Notes: a model not told the origin generated them from the letters alone. A stretch of DNA of 64,000 nucleotides from Hymenobacter perfusus (GCF_003944765.1 NZ_RWIU01000008.1:62001-126000); one strand, 5' to 3'; shown: positions 24,457 through 32,886, numbered from the stretch's first letter. Program-made: numbers and translations.

Positions 24457-24560
24457 TCCCAGGGCTGAAGCCCTGGGCTATGGAGCGTGTACAAATGCGG
24501 CCCGAATAGCCAGAAATAAGAAGCAGAACCGCTGCGTAGCCCAGGGCTTCAGCCCTGGGA
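24457..24560. repeat. Family-H inverted repeat (CCCAGGGCTGAAGCCCTGGG type)
   Basis: Perfect 24-bp arms at 24457-24480 and 24537-24560, each arm being itself a palindrome. It begins 11 nt after the nuoM stop and fills the nuoM-nuoN gap. Confidence 0.93.
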
Positions 24561-24571
24561 CGCGGGTGGGG

Positions 24572-26041
24572 CTACCGTTTTACTACCTCGTTCAGAATGC
24601 CCATCACGCTGCCTTCCGACAGGTGCAGGAACGTGTTCGGGAACAAGCCAATCCAGAACACCAGCACGATGAGCGGTACCAGCAGGGCCAGCTCCGAGCC
24701 AGTGAGGTCGGTGAATGTTTCGGTGAACGAGGAATCGGGGCCTAGCATCACGCGCTGGAACATGCGCAGCAAGTACACCGCGCCCAGAATGATGGTCACG
24801 CCGGCGACGGCGCCCATCCAGGCGTTGAACTGGTACACGCCGGCCAGCAGCAGGAACTCGCCCACGAAGCCGTTGGTGAGCGGCAGCGCCACCGTGCCCA
24901 GCAGCAGCACCAGGAAGCACACCGTCAGGACGGGCGCTTTGCGGGTGAGGCCACCGAGGTCGGCGATGTTGCGGGTGCCGGTGCGGCGCTCAATGGCGTC
25001 GGCGATGAAGAACATGCCTACCACGTTCACGCCGTGGGCCAGCATCTGAATGGCGGCGCCTTGCAAACCCATCTGGGTGAGTGAGAACACGCCGGCAATC
25101 ATCAAACCCACGTGGGAAAGGGAGGAATAGGCAATCAGCCGCTTCACATCCTGCTGCCGGATGGCGATGATGGCGCCGTAGATGATGCCGATGATGGCCA
25201 GAATCAGGATCAGGTTTTGCCAGTAGTCCACGCCCATCGGCACCACCGGCAGCAGCCAGCGCATGCAGCCATAGATACCCATTTTCAGCATGATGCCCGA
25301 GAGCAGCATGGTGGCCGGGGCCGGAGCCTCGGTGTAGGTATCGGGCTGCCAAGTGTGGAAGGGGAAGATGGGCATCTTCACGGCGAAGGCCGCGAAAATC
25401 AACCAGAACAGCCAGACCTGCGTTTCGGCGGGCAGGTTGAGGGCGTAGAACGAGGGCAGCGCCGAGTTGTGCGCCGACAGGCCATCGGCGGCGGGGCCGG
25501 TCTGGAAGTAGAGGTACACGAAGCCGGCCAGCATGAATAGCGAGCCGATGATGGTATACAGGAAGAACTTGAACGTGACGCGGGCACGGTTTACGCCGCC
25601 CCACACGCCGGCCAGGAAGTAAATCGGAATCAGGGCCACTTCCCACATGAAGTAGAACAGGAAGGCATCCTGGGCCGTGAACACGCCCACCAGGCCGGTT
25701 TGCATGAACAGCACCAGCGCGTAAAACACCGACTCGTTCTCGAAGTTGCGGCGGAAGGCGCTCAGCAGAATCACGGGCACCAGCACGGCCGTCAGCAGCA
25801 CCAGCAGCAGACTCAGCCCGTCCATACCCACCGCGAAGTGAATGCCGGCCGAGGGAATCCAGTTCAGGTTGAAGCTGAATTGGCCGACGTTGTTGGCGTT
25901 GAACGTGAGGGCCGCGTAGGCCGCCAGCGCAAATTCAACCAGGGCCGCGCCCAGCGCCGGAACCCGGGCCGCACGGCCTTTGAAGAAGTGCAGCAGCAGG
26001 GCGGCCGCCACGGGCCAGAGTAGAAGAAGGACAGTCAGCAT
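24572..26041 (-). CDS. nuoM: NADH-quinone oxidoreductase subunit M
   Basis: 489 residues, about 14 transmembrane helices, proton-pumping antiporter-like subunit. Typical segments are FYFMWEVALIPIYFLAGVWGG (essential membrane Glu), KMPIFPFHTWQPDTYTEAP and KRLIAYSSLSHVGLMIAG. Normal length. It is separated from nuoL by an AT-rich lipoprotein gene that is foreign to the standard nuoL-nuoM junction. Confidence 0.97.
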   Translation of the reverse strand: MLTVLLLLWPVAAALLLHFFKGRAARVPALGAALVEFALAAYAALTFNANNVGQFSFNLNWIPSAGIHFAVGMDGLSLLLVLLTAVLVPVILLSAFRRNFENESVFYALVLFMQTGLVGVFTAQDAFLFYFMWEVALIPIYFLAGVWGGVNRARVTFKFFLYTIIGSLFMLAGFVYLYFQTGPAADGLSAHNSALPSFYALNLPAETQVWLFWLIFAAFAVKMPIFPFHTWQPDTYTEAPAPATMLLSGIMLKMGIYGCMRWLLPVVPMGVDYWQNLILILAIIGIIYGAIIAIRQQDVKRLIAYSSLSHVGLMIAGVFSLTQMGLQGAAIQMLAHGVNVVGMFFIADAIERRTGTRNIADLGGLTRKAPVLTVCFLVLLLGTVALPLTNGFVGEFLLLAGVYQFNAWMGAVAGVTIILGAVYLLRMFQRVMLGPDSSFTETFTDLTGSELALLVPLIVLVFWIGLFPNTFLHLSEGSVMGILNEVVKR

Positions 26042-26075
26042 GCTTTACTGTGAGGGTGCGGTGTCGTTGTAGAGG

Positions 26076-26453
26076 CTAATGGAATTCAGAAAGATCCTTT
26101 TTGTAAGAAAGAATAATAGGTCTATCTATTTTATGCTGATTACTATTTATCAAGACAAGCAAAGAGTCTTTTTTGACGGTAGGTTTAATCTTGTAGGTCA
26201 AGTCATAGGAAAAACAACCAATCATAAACTTGCTGACAAATGAGTTATTTTGATTCAGCAGGTAGTGTTTAGTAATATATTTTCCTCGGTGTGTAGTGCA
26301 GACTAAGCCAGAATCTGATTGGCTAATCCAAAGCGTGTCTTCAGTGTAAGGGGCATAAGGAGCCTTGGTATATATCCATTTGCCAACTAGTCCATCATCA
26401 TCTGAGCATGATGACAAGCCAATTAGCGCAAGAAAAATGGCTCCATAACGCAC
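26076..26453 (-). CDS. Orphan lipoprotein inserted between nuoL and nuoM
   Basis: 125 residues from a GTG at 26453 (MRYGAIFLALIGLSSCSDDDG), 2 nt after the nuoL stop; lipobox LSSC. The C-SDDD start resembles the Bacteroidota surface-export signal for lipoproteins. The rest is a probable small beta-barrel or lipocalin-like fold (LVGKWIYTKAP, DTLWISQSDS, DRPIILSYKKDLSEFH), with two further cysteines. It is markedly AT-rich against its GC-rich flanks. It is not a complex I subunit that I recognise. The GTG start depends on the signal peptide; no ATG fits. Confidence 0.7.
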   Translation of the reverse strand: MRYGAIFLALIGLSSCSDDDGLVGKWIYTKAPYAPYTEDTLWISQSDSGLVCTTHRGKYITKHYLLNQNNSFVSKFMIGCFSYDLTYKIKPTVKKDSLLVLINSNQHKIDRPIILSYKKDLSEFH

Positions 26454-26455
26454 AG

Positions 26456-28411
26456 TTAAAACTTCACGAAGTTCAGCGCCATCACCAGCACGATGCCCAC
26501 CACCATCAGGATGAGGTAGGTTTCCACGGAGCCGGTTTGCACGTAGCGCAGGAGCTGGCTCCCGCCCATGGTCAGGCGGCCGAAGCCGTTCACGATGGGG
26601 TCGATGATGCCGTTCTCCACGTAGCGGAACAGGCCGCGCGAGAGCCACATGATGGGCCGCACGATCAGGGCGTTATACAGCTCGTCGATGTAGTACTTGT
26701 GGTAAATCAGGTTTTCGAGGAAGCCGCGCGACTCGCCGTCTTCCACCGGGCGCACCCCGCGGCTCACGTACTGCACGTAGGCCACTGCAATGCCCAGCAA
26801 GCCCGCACCCACCGAGAGGCCGATGAGCATAAGCTCGGTGGCGTGGTCGGCGTGTACGCCGAAGGCGGCCGGGTTCAGCTGCTTGGAGTAGGTGAACAGC
26901 GGCGCGAGGTAGTTGGCCAGGTAGGCGTTTTCCTCACCCAGGAAGAAGGGCGCGTTCATGAAACCACCCACGGCGGCCAGAACAGCCAGCACAACAAGCG
27001 GCAGCGTCATGGAAGCCGGCGACTCGTGCAGGTGGTGCTTCTGCTCCTCGGTCCCCCGGAACTCGCCAAAGAAGGTGAGGAACAGCAGGCGGAACATATA
27101 GAAGGCCGTCAGGAAAGCCGTGAACAAACCCACCGCGTACAGCACTTTGCTGTGCTCGAAAGCGTGCAGCAGGATTTCATCCTTAGAGAAGAAGCCCGAG
27201 AAGGGCGGGATGCCGGCAATGGCCAAACAGCCCACAAAGAAGGTGATGAACGTAATCGGCAGGGCTTTGCGTAGGCCGCCCATGCGGCGCATGTCCTGCT
27301 CGTTGCTCATGGCGTGAATCACGGAGCCCGCGCCCAGGAACATCAGGGCCTTGAAGAAGGCGTGGGTGAGGACGTGGAACAGGGAAGTGCTGTAGCCCAT
27401 CACGCCCAGGGCCAGGAACATGTAGCCCAGCTGCGAAACGGTGGAGTAGGCCAGCACCTTCTTGATGTCGTTCTGAGCCAAACCAATGGTGGCGGCAAAC
27501 AGCGCCGTAGCCGCGCCGATGATGGCAATGACTTCGAGGGTTTCGGGGGCCAGCGTGAACAGCACATTGGCGCGCAGAATCATGTAGATACCGGCTGTTA
27601 CCATGGTCGCGGCGTGAATCAGGGCCGAAACCGGGGTGGGGCCGGCCATGGCGTCGGGCAGCCAAGTGTAGAGCGGCAGCTGGGCCGATTTACCAGTAGC
27701 GCCCACGAACAGCAGCATCGTAATAGGGACGACGATGGCTACCGTATACGGGCCAAAGTCCTGGTTGAAAGCCTTCTGGAACACCTCGGCGTACTGCACC
27801 GAGTCGAAGGTGAGGTAAATCAGGAAGATGCCGAGCAGGAAGCCCAGGTCGCCGACACGGTTGATGATGAAGGCTTTCTTGGCGGCGTTGTTGTAGGCCG
27901 TGTTCTTGTTCCAGAAGCCGATGAGCAGGTAGGAGCACAGCCCCACGCCTTCCCAACCAATGAACAGAATCACGAAGTTGGCGCCCAGCACCAACACCAG
28001 CATACTGAATACGAACAGGTTCAGGAAGCTAAAAAACTTGCCCACGTTCTCGTCGTGGTGCATGTAGCCGATGCTGTACACGTGAATCAGGAAACCCACG
28101 CCCGTCACGAGCAGCAGCATAATCAGGCTGAGCTGGTCGATCTGATAGCTGAAGGGAATCTGCATCGAGCCGACCGAAATCCAGTCGAACAGCGTGACGG
28201 TGTACTGGTACTGGAAGTTCAGGAACAGGAACACCGAAATGGCGAACGAGCCCAGCACCGCCAGGCTGCTGATGGCACCGGCCACCGTGCCCGAGAGCTT
28301 ACGGTTCAGCAGCCCGTTGATCAGAAAGCCCAAAAACGGCAGCAGCGGAATAAGCACGTACAGAAACGTGGAGTACGGCGCGCCGGCAGCGGGGATTACA
28401 GTTTCTTGCAT
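26456..28411 (-). CDS. nuoL: NADH-quinone oxidoreductase subunit L
   Basis: 651 residues, the largest membrane subunit. About 16 transmembrane helices and the C-terminal lateral helix that spans NuoM and NuoN. The conserved segments GWEGVGLCSYLLIGFW, SAQLPLYTWLPDAMAGPTPVSALIHAATMVTAGIY (shown in parts) and KKVLAYSTVSQLGYMFLALG are all present. Second gene of the nuoK-N block, 159 nt after nuoK with a family-C repeat between them. Confidence 0.97.
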   Translation of the reverse strand: MQETVIPAAGAPYSTFLYVLIPLLPFLGFLINGLLNRKLSGTVAGAISSLAVLGSFAISVFLFLNFQYQYTVTLFDWISVGSMQIPFSYQIDQLSLIMLLLVTGVGFLIHVYSIGYMHHDENVGKFFSFLNLFVFSMLVLVLGANFVILFIGWEGVGLCSYLLIGFWNKNTAYNNAAKKAFIINRVGDLGFLLGIFLIYLTFDSVQYAEVFQKAFNQDFGPYTVAIVVPITMLLFVGATGKSAQLPLYTWLPDAMAGPTPVSALIHAATMVTAGIYMILRANVLFTLAPETLEVIAIIGAATALFAATIGLAQNDIKKVLAYSTVSQLGYMFLALGVMGYSTSLFHVLTHAFFKALMFLGAGSVIHAMSNEQDMRRMGGLRKALPITFITFFVGCLAIAGIPPFSGFFSKDEILLHAFEHSKVLYAVGLFTAFLTAFYMFRLLFLTFFGEFRGTEEQKHHLHESPASMTLPLVVLAVLAAVGGFMNAPFFLGEENAYLANYLAPLFTYSKQLNPAAFGVHADHATELMLIGLSVGAGLLGIAVAYVQYVSRGVRPVEDGESRGFLENLIYHKYYIDELYNALIVRPIMWLSRGLFRYVENGIIDPIVNGFGRLTMGGSQLLRYVQTGSVETYLILMVVGIVLVMALNFVKF

Positions 28412-28423
28412 AAGCAGATGGGG

Positions 28424-28565
28424 GCCTCACCCCCTAGCCCCCTCTCCTGTAGAGAGGGGGGACTAGTTTTTTAGTTTTTAGATCTGAACAAGGAAGCATC
28501 AACAAAAACTAGCTCTAAAAGCTAGTTCCCCCTCTCCCCCCGGAGAGGGGGCTAGGGGGTGAGGC
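28424..28565. repeat. Family-C inverted repeat (CTCACCCCCTAGCCCC type)
   Basis: Perfect 24-bp arms at 28424-28447 and 28542-28565, with ACTAGTT/AACTAGC pairing further inside. It begins 5 nt after the nuoK stop. Confidence 0.92.
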
Positions 28566-28570
28566 ACTCG

Positions 28571-28903
28571 TTAGAACTTCAGGCGGTTGAGCAGATTAAC
28601 GTCGGTGTTCTGCAGGTTGCGGTAGATCATCACGATGATAGCCAGCCCGACCGCCACTTCGGCGGCGGCCACGGCCATGATGAAGAACACGAATACCTGC
28701 CCGTTGGGGTCGGCGCGGTAGGCCGAGAAGGCGGTCAGCAGCACGTTCACGGCGTTCAGCATCAGCTCCACGCACATGAAAATGATGATGGCGTTGCGCC
28801 GCGTGAGTACGCCCAGCACCCCGATGGAAAACAAGGTGGCAGCGAAGAAAACGTAGTACTGAAGAGGAACCGTTTGGATAACCTGCGGTATGTTCTGGTC
28901 CAT
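28571..28903 (-). CDS. nuoK: NADH-quinone oxidoreductase subunit K
   Basis: 110 residues from the ATG at 28903 (MDQNIPQVIQTVPLQYY). Three transmembrane helices with the two membrane glutamates of the E-channel, in FMCVELMLNAVN and AAAEVAVGLAI. First gene of the second nuo block: a -7 box lies about 62 nt upstream, and the gene before it (MaoC-like) runs the other way, so it cannot be transcribed from nuoJ. Confidence 0.95.
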   Translation of the reverse strand: MDQNIPQVIQTVPLQYYVFFAATLFSIGVLGVLTRRNAIIIFMCVELMLNAVNVLLTAFSAYRADPNGQVFVFFIMAVAAAEVAVGLAIIVMIYRNLQNTDVNLLNRLKF

Positions 28904-28964
28904 GCGGTAGCGTTGGCGGCGGAACGAAGCCCCATCGGCCGGGGCACGGCGGGGCAATTAGCTG

Positions 28965-28973
28965 GCAAAGGTA
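28965..28973 (-). promoter_or_regulatory. -7 promoter box for nuoK-L-M-N
   Basis: The minus strand reads TACCTTTGC, an exact consensus match, 62-70 nt upstream of the nuoK ATG in the divergent spacer. It implies independent transcription of the distal complex I genes. Confidence 0.65.
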
Positions 28974-29113
28974 TCCTGAAAATCGGAAAACGCCACCCTT
29001 TAAATTGGCCTGATTCGGGCGTTTTCAAGGCGAAGATTCGCTGGTGAACACGCCAGCGGAACCCCAGCCGGACCTTTTTCGCAGTAGGTATAGCCGCTCC
29101 CGTAGCCAAACCG

Positions 29114-29122
29114 TACTTTAGC
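29114..29122 (+). promoter_or_regulatory. Candidate -7 box for the MaoC-like gene
   Basis: TACTTTAGC differs from TAnnTTTGC at one base and lies 28 nt before the ATG. Confidence 0.4.
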
Positions 29123-29149
29123 ACTTCCGCCACCGCAACTTATTGCCTC

Positions 29150-29611
29150 ATGAGTATTACCATTGGCAGCTTAGCTGAGCTGCAACAGTACGAGGGCCAG
29201 GACCTCGGCATCACGCCCTGGCACACCATCACCCAGGAGCAAATCAACCAGTTCGCCGCCGCCACCCTGGATTTTCAGTGGATCCACACCGACCCTGAGC
29301 GCGCCGCCGCCGAGTCGCCGTTTGGGGGCACTATTGCCCATGGCTACCTCACGCTGTCGTTGCTGCCCTATTTCTGGAACCAGCTCGTGCAGGTGGAAAA
29401 CCTGAAGATGCAGGTGAACTACGAAATCAGCGAGTTTCGCTTCAACCAGGCCGTGCTGGTGAATACGCCGGTGCGCCTGCATGCCAAGCTGCTGGCCGTA
29501 AAAGATTTGCGCGGCATAGCCAAAGCCAACATCGGCGTGACGATGGAAATCGAAGGCCAGAAGAAGCCCGCGTACACCGGCGTTATTACGTTCCTGTACC
29601 ACTTTTTGTAG
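29150..29611 (+). CDS. MaoC-like (R)-specific enoyl-CoA hydratase
   Basis: 153 residues, single hot-dog domain. The hydratase motif region FQWIHTDPERAAAESPFGGTIAHGY (given in parts: DFQWIHTDP, then GGTIAHGYLTL) carries the expected catalytic Asp/His pair. These enzymes hydrate trans-2-enoyl-CoA to (R)-3-hydroxyacyl-CoA in the cytoplasm. It is the first of four genes lying between the two nuo blocks and has no functional link to complex I. Confidence 0.85.
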   Translation: MSITIGSLAELQQYEGQDLGITPWHTITQEQINQFAAATLDFQWIHTDPERAAAESPFGGTIAHGYLTLSLLPYFWNQLVQVENLKMQVNYEISEFRFNQAVLVNTPVRLHAKLLAVKDLRGIAKANIGVTMEIEGQKKPAYTGVITFLYHFL

Positions 29612-29627
29612 GAGGGATTTCGTAGAA

Positions 29628-29750
29628 CGGTCATTCCGAACGAAGGCGGAGCCGCAGCCGAGGAATCTCGCCAGCGTAGTAATCAATCGTATTACAACGT
29701 CAGCACGCGAGATTCCTCGGCTGCGGCTCCGCCTTCGCTCGGAATGACCG
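29628..29750. repeat. Family-A inverted repeat (GTCATTCCGA type), long
   Basis: CGGTCATTCCGA (29628-29639) pairs with 29739-29750. The arms continue for about 45 bp (GCGGAGCCGCAGCCGAGGAA against its complement, then CGCGAG against CTCGC). It starts 16 nt after the MaoC stop. Confidence 0.92.
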
Positions 29751-29823
29751 TTTCAATGACTCTGAATAAAATTTCTGCTCCCCGATAAAGTATCTTCCAG
29801 TGTTCCACGTCTGTGTCAGCAGA

Positions 29824-30429
29824 ATGGAACCTTTAGCTTTACCACTCGACGCTGCACGCATGACGGCCGGCCACCAGGACCTGCAGATACAGGAAGCCGT
29901 GCGCACCCAACGGAAGCGTCTGTTGGCGTTTATCCGCCGCCGCATCCCCAACGAGGCCGAGGCCGAAGACGTGCTTCAGGACGTATTCGCCGAGCTCGTG
30001 GAAAGCTACCGGCTGATGAAGCCCGTGGAGCAGGCCGCCGCCTGGCTGTTTCGGGTGGCCCGCAACAAAATCACCGACCTCTACCGCCGCAAAAAGCCCG
30101 TCTCGCTGGAAAACGAAATGGCCGCCTTTGCCGCCGACGGCGACGAAAACTCCCTACTGCTGGCCGACATTCTGCCCGCCACCGACGACGCGCCCGAAAA
30201 CCGGCTGCTCCGCGAAACTCTCATGGAAGCACTCAGCGACGCCCTGGCCGAGCTGCCGGCCGCCCAGCGGCAGGTGTTCATCTGGCACGAGCTGGAAGAC
30301 AAAACCTTCCGCGAAATGGAAGAGGAAACTGGCGTCCCGCTCAAAACCCTGATTTCGCGCAAGCATTATGCCGTACAGCACCTGCGCAAACGCCTCCGCA
30401 CGCTATATACTGAGCTATTTACGGACTAA
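29824..30429 (+). CDS. ECF-type RNA polymerase sigma factor
   Basis: 201 residues from the ATG at 29824; an ATG at 29860 is an alternative. Region 2 shows LLAFIRRRIPNEAEAEDVLQDVF and AAAWLFRVARNKITDLYRRKK; region 4 shows LPAAQRQVFIWHELEDKTFREMEEETGVPLKTL (in parts), followed by basic ARK/RK residues. It directs RNA polymerase to an unknown regulon. The small membrane protein downstream could be its partner, but an inverted repeat lies between them. Confidence 0.9.
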   Translation: MEPLALPLDAARMTAGHQDLQIQEAVRTQRKRLLAFIRRRIPNEAEAEDVLQDVFAELVESYRLMKPVEQAAAWLFRVARNKITDLYRRKKPVSLENEMAAFAADGDENSLLLADILPATDDAPENRLLRETLMEALSDALAELPAAQRQVFIWHELEDKTFREMEEETGVPLKTLISRKHYAVQHLRKRLRTLYTELFTD

Positions 30430-30435
30430 CCAGTA

Positions 30436-30563
30436 CGTCATGCTGAGCTTGTCGACGCATCTCGCGTGCTGACGCTGCAACGCTATTCCTACATCAGCAC
30501 GCGAGATGCTTCGATTACGGCTGCGCACACTGGCTTGATGCGCCACATGCTCAGCATGACACG
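30436..30563. repeat. Family-A inverted repeat (GTCATGCTGAGC type)
   Basis: CGTCATGCTGAGC (30436-30448) faces GCTCAGCATGACACG (about 30549-30563), with inner pairing of CATCTCGCGTGCTGA to its complement. It starts 6 nt after the sigma-factor stop and separates it from the next gene. Confidence 0.88.
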
Positions 30564-30584
30564 CTCTTTTAACACCCACTTCCC

Positions 30585-30950
30585 ATGAACCGCTCCTTCC
30601 GCCTGTTACACGGCCTCAAAATACTACTGCTGATTACGTTGTTTCTGGCCGTGGCCGGCTACGTGACCATGCGCCTCTGGAACTGGCTGCTGCCTGACCT
30701 GTTCAACCTGCCCCTCATCAGCATCTGGCAGGCGCTGGGGCTGCTGGTGCTCTCCCGTATCCTGTTCGGGGGCTGGGGCGGCCGTGGCCACCGCGCCGGC
30801 TGGGCCCGCAAGCGCCGCCAGTGGAAACAGCAGATGGAAACCCGCCTGGAATGCCTCACGCCCGAGGAAAAGGAGAAATTCCGCCAGAAAATGGAGGGCG
30901 CCTGCACCGGCCCCGCTTGGATGCGCCGCCGCAGCGCGGAAGCGGAGTAG
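30585..30950 (+). CDS. Small membrane protein downstream of the sigma factor
   Basis: 121 residues. Two transmembrane helices (about 10-30 and 45-62), then a glycine-rich turn GGWGGRGHRAGW and a strongly basic, helical cytoplasmic tail (ARKRRQWKQQME, TPEEKEKFRQKMEG). The pairing with an ECF sigma gene suggests an anti-sigma or accessory role, but the known anti-sigma motifs are not visible. No family recognised. Confidence 0.65.
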   Translation: MNRSFRLLHGLKILLLITLFLAVAGYVTMRLWNWLLPDLFNLPLISIWQALGLLVLSRILFGGWGGRGHRAGWARKRRQWKQQMETRLECLTPEEKEKFRQKMEGACTGPAWMRRRSAEAE

Positions 30951-30969
30951 GCGGGTTCGAGTTTAGTAG

Positions 30970-31013
30970 AAATAAACAGCGGCACCTGAGGAATCAGGTG
31001 CCGCTGTTTATTT
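30970..31013. terminator. Bidirectional terminator between convergent membrane-protein genes
   Basis: Perfect 20-bp arms (30970-30989 and 30994-31013) around GGAA, with A- and T-runs on the outside. It overlaps the stop codon of the minus-strand gene at 31008. Confidence 0.92.
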
Positions 31014-31583
31014 CAGGTAGTGTGCTGCTAGCAAAATAGCGTATAGCCAAGAAGTGTACACGACGGTGTAGGTAAGAGCATAACGCACGCTCAGTCCAAG
31101 CTTACCTCGGCACTCGCGCCCATGCCGCAACGCGAAACGTAGGGCCCTGAAGAAAACCCAATACAGAACGGCAGCGAGCACCAAAAACACCGCCCAGGCA
31201 ACGGCGGCGAATACCCATAGCAACGCCACCGCGAGTACAGCGACCACCAGCCACGCCAGAATTCCCAGTATGAGCGCTCCGCAGCCTTCATCAGCGTCAA
31301 AACTCAGATCCAAGTCGCCGGTGCTTAGTTCCGGGAAATCGTCCGGGAAGGGTACGCGCTTGATGTGGTCTATCAACTTGCCGAAGTTGTCGTGCATCCA
31401 AACACCCTGAAACAAGCTTACGGTGAGGAAAGACGAGAAAGCCGCCGACAGAATGGTAAGAGAAATGAGGGAGTCTTTAAACAAACTCCAATCCTGCCGC
31501 AGCCCCAGAAACCATACTGCCAGAACGGTGGCAGTGGAAATAAGCACGGTATAAATGAATGGTTGGCGAGCCGGGAGCTTCAT
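31008..31583 (-). CDS. Multi-pass membrane protein of unknown function
   Basis: 191 residues. Two transmembrane helices near the N-terminus (about 11-28 and 38-60), an acidic soluble loop (FPDDFPELSTGDLDLSFDADEG), then three to four more helices (ILGILAWLVVAVLAVALLWV and onward) with a basic loop RFALRHGRECRGK. No family recognised. It is the last of the four genes between nuoJ and nuoK. Confidence 0.65.
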   Translation of the reverse strand: MKLPARQPFIYTVLISTATVLAVWFLGLRQDWSLFKDSLISLTILSAAFSSFLTVSLFQGVWMHDNFGKLIDHIKRVPFPDDFPELSTGDLDLSFDADEGCGALILGILAWLVVAVLAVALLWVFAAVAWAVFLVLAAVLYWVFFRALRFALRHGRECRGKLGLSVRYALTYTVVYTSWLYAILLAAHYLK

Positions 31584-31641
31584 AGCGGTTGTTATAGCAG
31601 GCTCAATCTAACAGGTGCAGCCTAATACCTCCTATGCTACC

Positions 31642-31681
31642 ATAAAAAAGCGCGGCGGCTGATGCATCAGCCGCCGCGCTT
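31642..31681 (-). terminator. Terminator of the nuoA-J block
   Basis: A perfect palindrome (31649-31680, centred on GATGCATC) followed on the minus strand by TTTTTT. It lies 28 nt after the nuoJ stop, so the first complex I transcript very likely ends here. Confidence 0.9.
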
Positions 31682-31708
31682 GGTTTCCACTGAAGCCAGC
31701 AGATAAGG

Positions 31709-32221
31709 CTAGAAATTCCGCTCGCCTACTTCGCGCTTGCCGAGCATTACGGCCCCCACCATGGCTACCAGGAACAGCACGGAGGCCAGCTCGAAGGGCA
31801 GCAGATAATCGGTGTAGAGCTTCATGCCCAGCTGGTCCACCATGCCGATTTGGGAGTTGAACACGGTGCCGGCCGGTACGCCGGTGGGCGTTACGTCTTT
31901 CAGGGCGGCCACGAGGATGAGCAGAAGGGAGCCACCAGCTACGGCTGCGGCAATTTTGGCCAGGGCCGGCTTGTGCGGCTCGGTGTCCACGTTCAGGTTC
32001 AGGAACATAATCACGAACAGGAACAGCACCATGATGGCCCCGGCGTACACGATGATGTTCACGGCCGCCAGAAACTGCGCGTTCAGCAGCAGGTAATGCC
32101 CCGACAGCGAGAAGAACGTCAGAATCAGGAACAGCACGCTGTGCACCGGGTTTTTGGCGAACACCACACCCAGTGCGCTCAGCAGCGCCACGAAAGTCAG
32201 AAAGAGGAAGATGGGAGACAT
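31709..32221 (-). CDS. nuoJ: NADH-quinone oxidoreductase subunit J
   Basis: 170 residues, five transmembrane helices. NuoJ signature: NPVHSVLFLILTFFSLSGHYLLLNAQFLA (shown in parts in the helices 2-3 region), IIVYAGAIMVLFLFVIMFLN and FELASVLFLVAMVGAVMLGKRE. Last gene of the first nuo block. The usual next gene, nuoK, is 2.8 kb away behind a terminator and four other genes. Confidence 0.96.
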   Translation of the reverse strand: MSPIFLFLTFVALLSALGVVFAKNPVHSVLFLILTFFSLSGHYLLLNAQFLAAVNIIVYAGAIMVLFLFVIMFLNLNVDTEPHKPALAKIAAAVAGGSLLLILVAALKDVTPTGVPAGTVFNSQIGMVDQLGMKLYTDYLLPFELASVLFLVAMVGAVMLGKREVGERNF

Positions 32222-32226
32222 GGAGT

Positions 32227-32326
32227 GAGTTGTCAGTTGTTGGTTGTCAGTTATCAGTTTGAAAAGTGGTTATCATTTATGCAGAGCAGGAGCCCTAACA
32301 ACTGACAACCAGCAACTGACAACTAG
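32227..32326. repeat. Family-F inverted repeat (GTTGTCAGTTGTTGG units)
   Basis: Left arm 32227-32259 and right arm 32297-32326, both built of tandem TTGTCAGTT/AACTGACAAC units. The right arm contains the TAG stop codon of nuoI (32323-32325). It fills the nuoI-nuoJ gap. Confidence 0.88.
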
Positions 32327-32886
32327 CCAATGCGGGCCCGCAGCGTGGTGGCCTGGTCCGAGGTGAGCTGGATGCCGCGCACGGAACGCTCGTCCGGCGA
32401 CACGGGCTCCACCAGGCGGTCCTTGCCGTAGATGAACTCGTCCCGCTCGTAGCGCGGCGGGGCCATCTTGTCGGGCTGGAGGTAAACGGCGGCTTTAGGG
32501 CAGGCTTCCTCGCAGAGGCCGCAGAAGATGCACCGCAGCATGTTGATTTCGTAGCTGATGGCGTACTTCTCCTCGCGGTAAAGGCCTTCCTCGCCCTTTT
32601 TCCGCTCGCCGGCCACCATCGTAATGGCTTCGGCGGGGCAGGCTACGGCGCAGAGGCCGCAGGCCGTGCACCGCTCCCGGCCCTGCTCGTCGCGCTTGAG
32701 CACGTGCAGGCCGCGGAACGTGTTGGAGAAGGGCCGCACTTCCTCGGGGTAGCGCACGGTGGCCTTCTTCATGAAGAAGTGGCGCATCGTGATGCTCAGG
32801 CCCTGGAAGATGGCCGGCAGGTACGCCCGCTCGGCCAACGTCATCGGCTTCTTTTCTAATACCTTGGCTCGGTTGGTGAGTTGCAT
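32323..32886 (-). CDS. nuoI: NADH-quinone oxidoreductase subunit I
   Basis: 187 residues. Two [4Fe-4S] ferredoxin motifs, CTACGLCAVACP and CIFCGLCEEACP, carry clusters N6a and N6b that pass electrons from NuoG towards NuoB. The N-terminal helical region (ITMRHFFMKKATVRYPEE) contacts the membrane arm. Its stop codon lies inside the arm of the family-F repeat. Confidence 0.96.
   Translation of the reverse strand: MQLTNRAKVLEKKPMTLAERAYLPAIFQGLSITMRHFFMKKATVRYPEEVRPFSNTFRGLHVLKRDEQGRERCTACGLCAVACPAEAITMVAGERKKGEEGLYREEKYAISYEINMLRCIFCGLCEEACPKAAVYLQPDKMAPPRYERDEFIYGKDRLVEPVSPDERSVRGIQLTSDQATTLRARIG

Noticed and set aside
27314..28474. 386-codon frame antisense to nuoL running into a repeat
   Set aside because: His/Gln/Glu-rich shadow of a membrane protein; starts in nuoL and ends in the inverted repeat.
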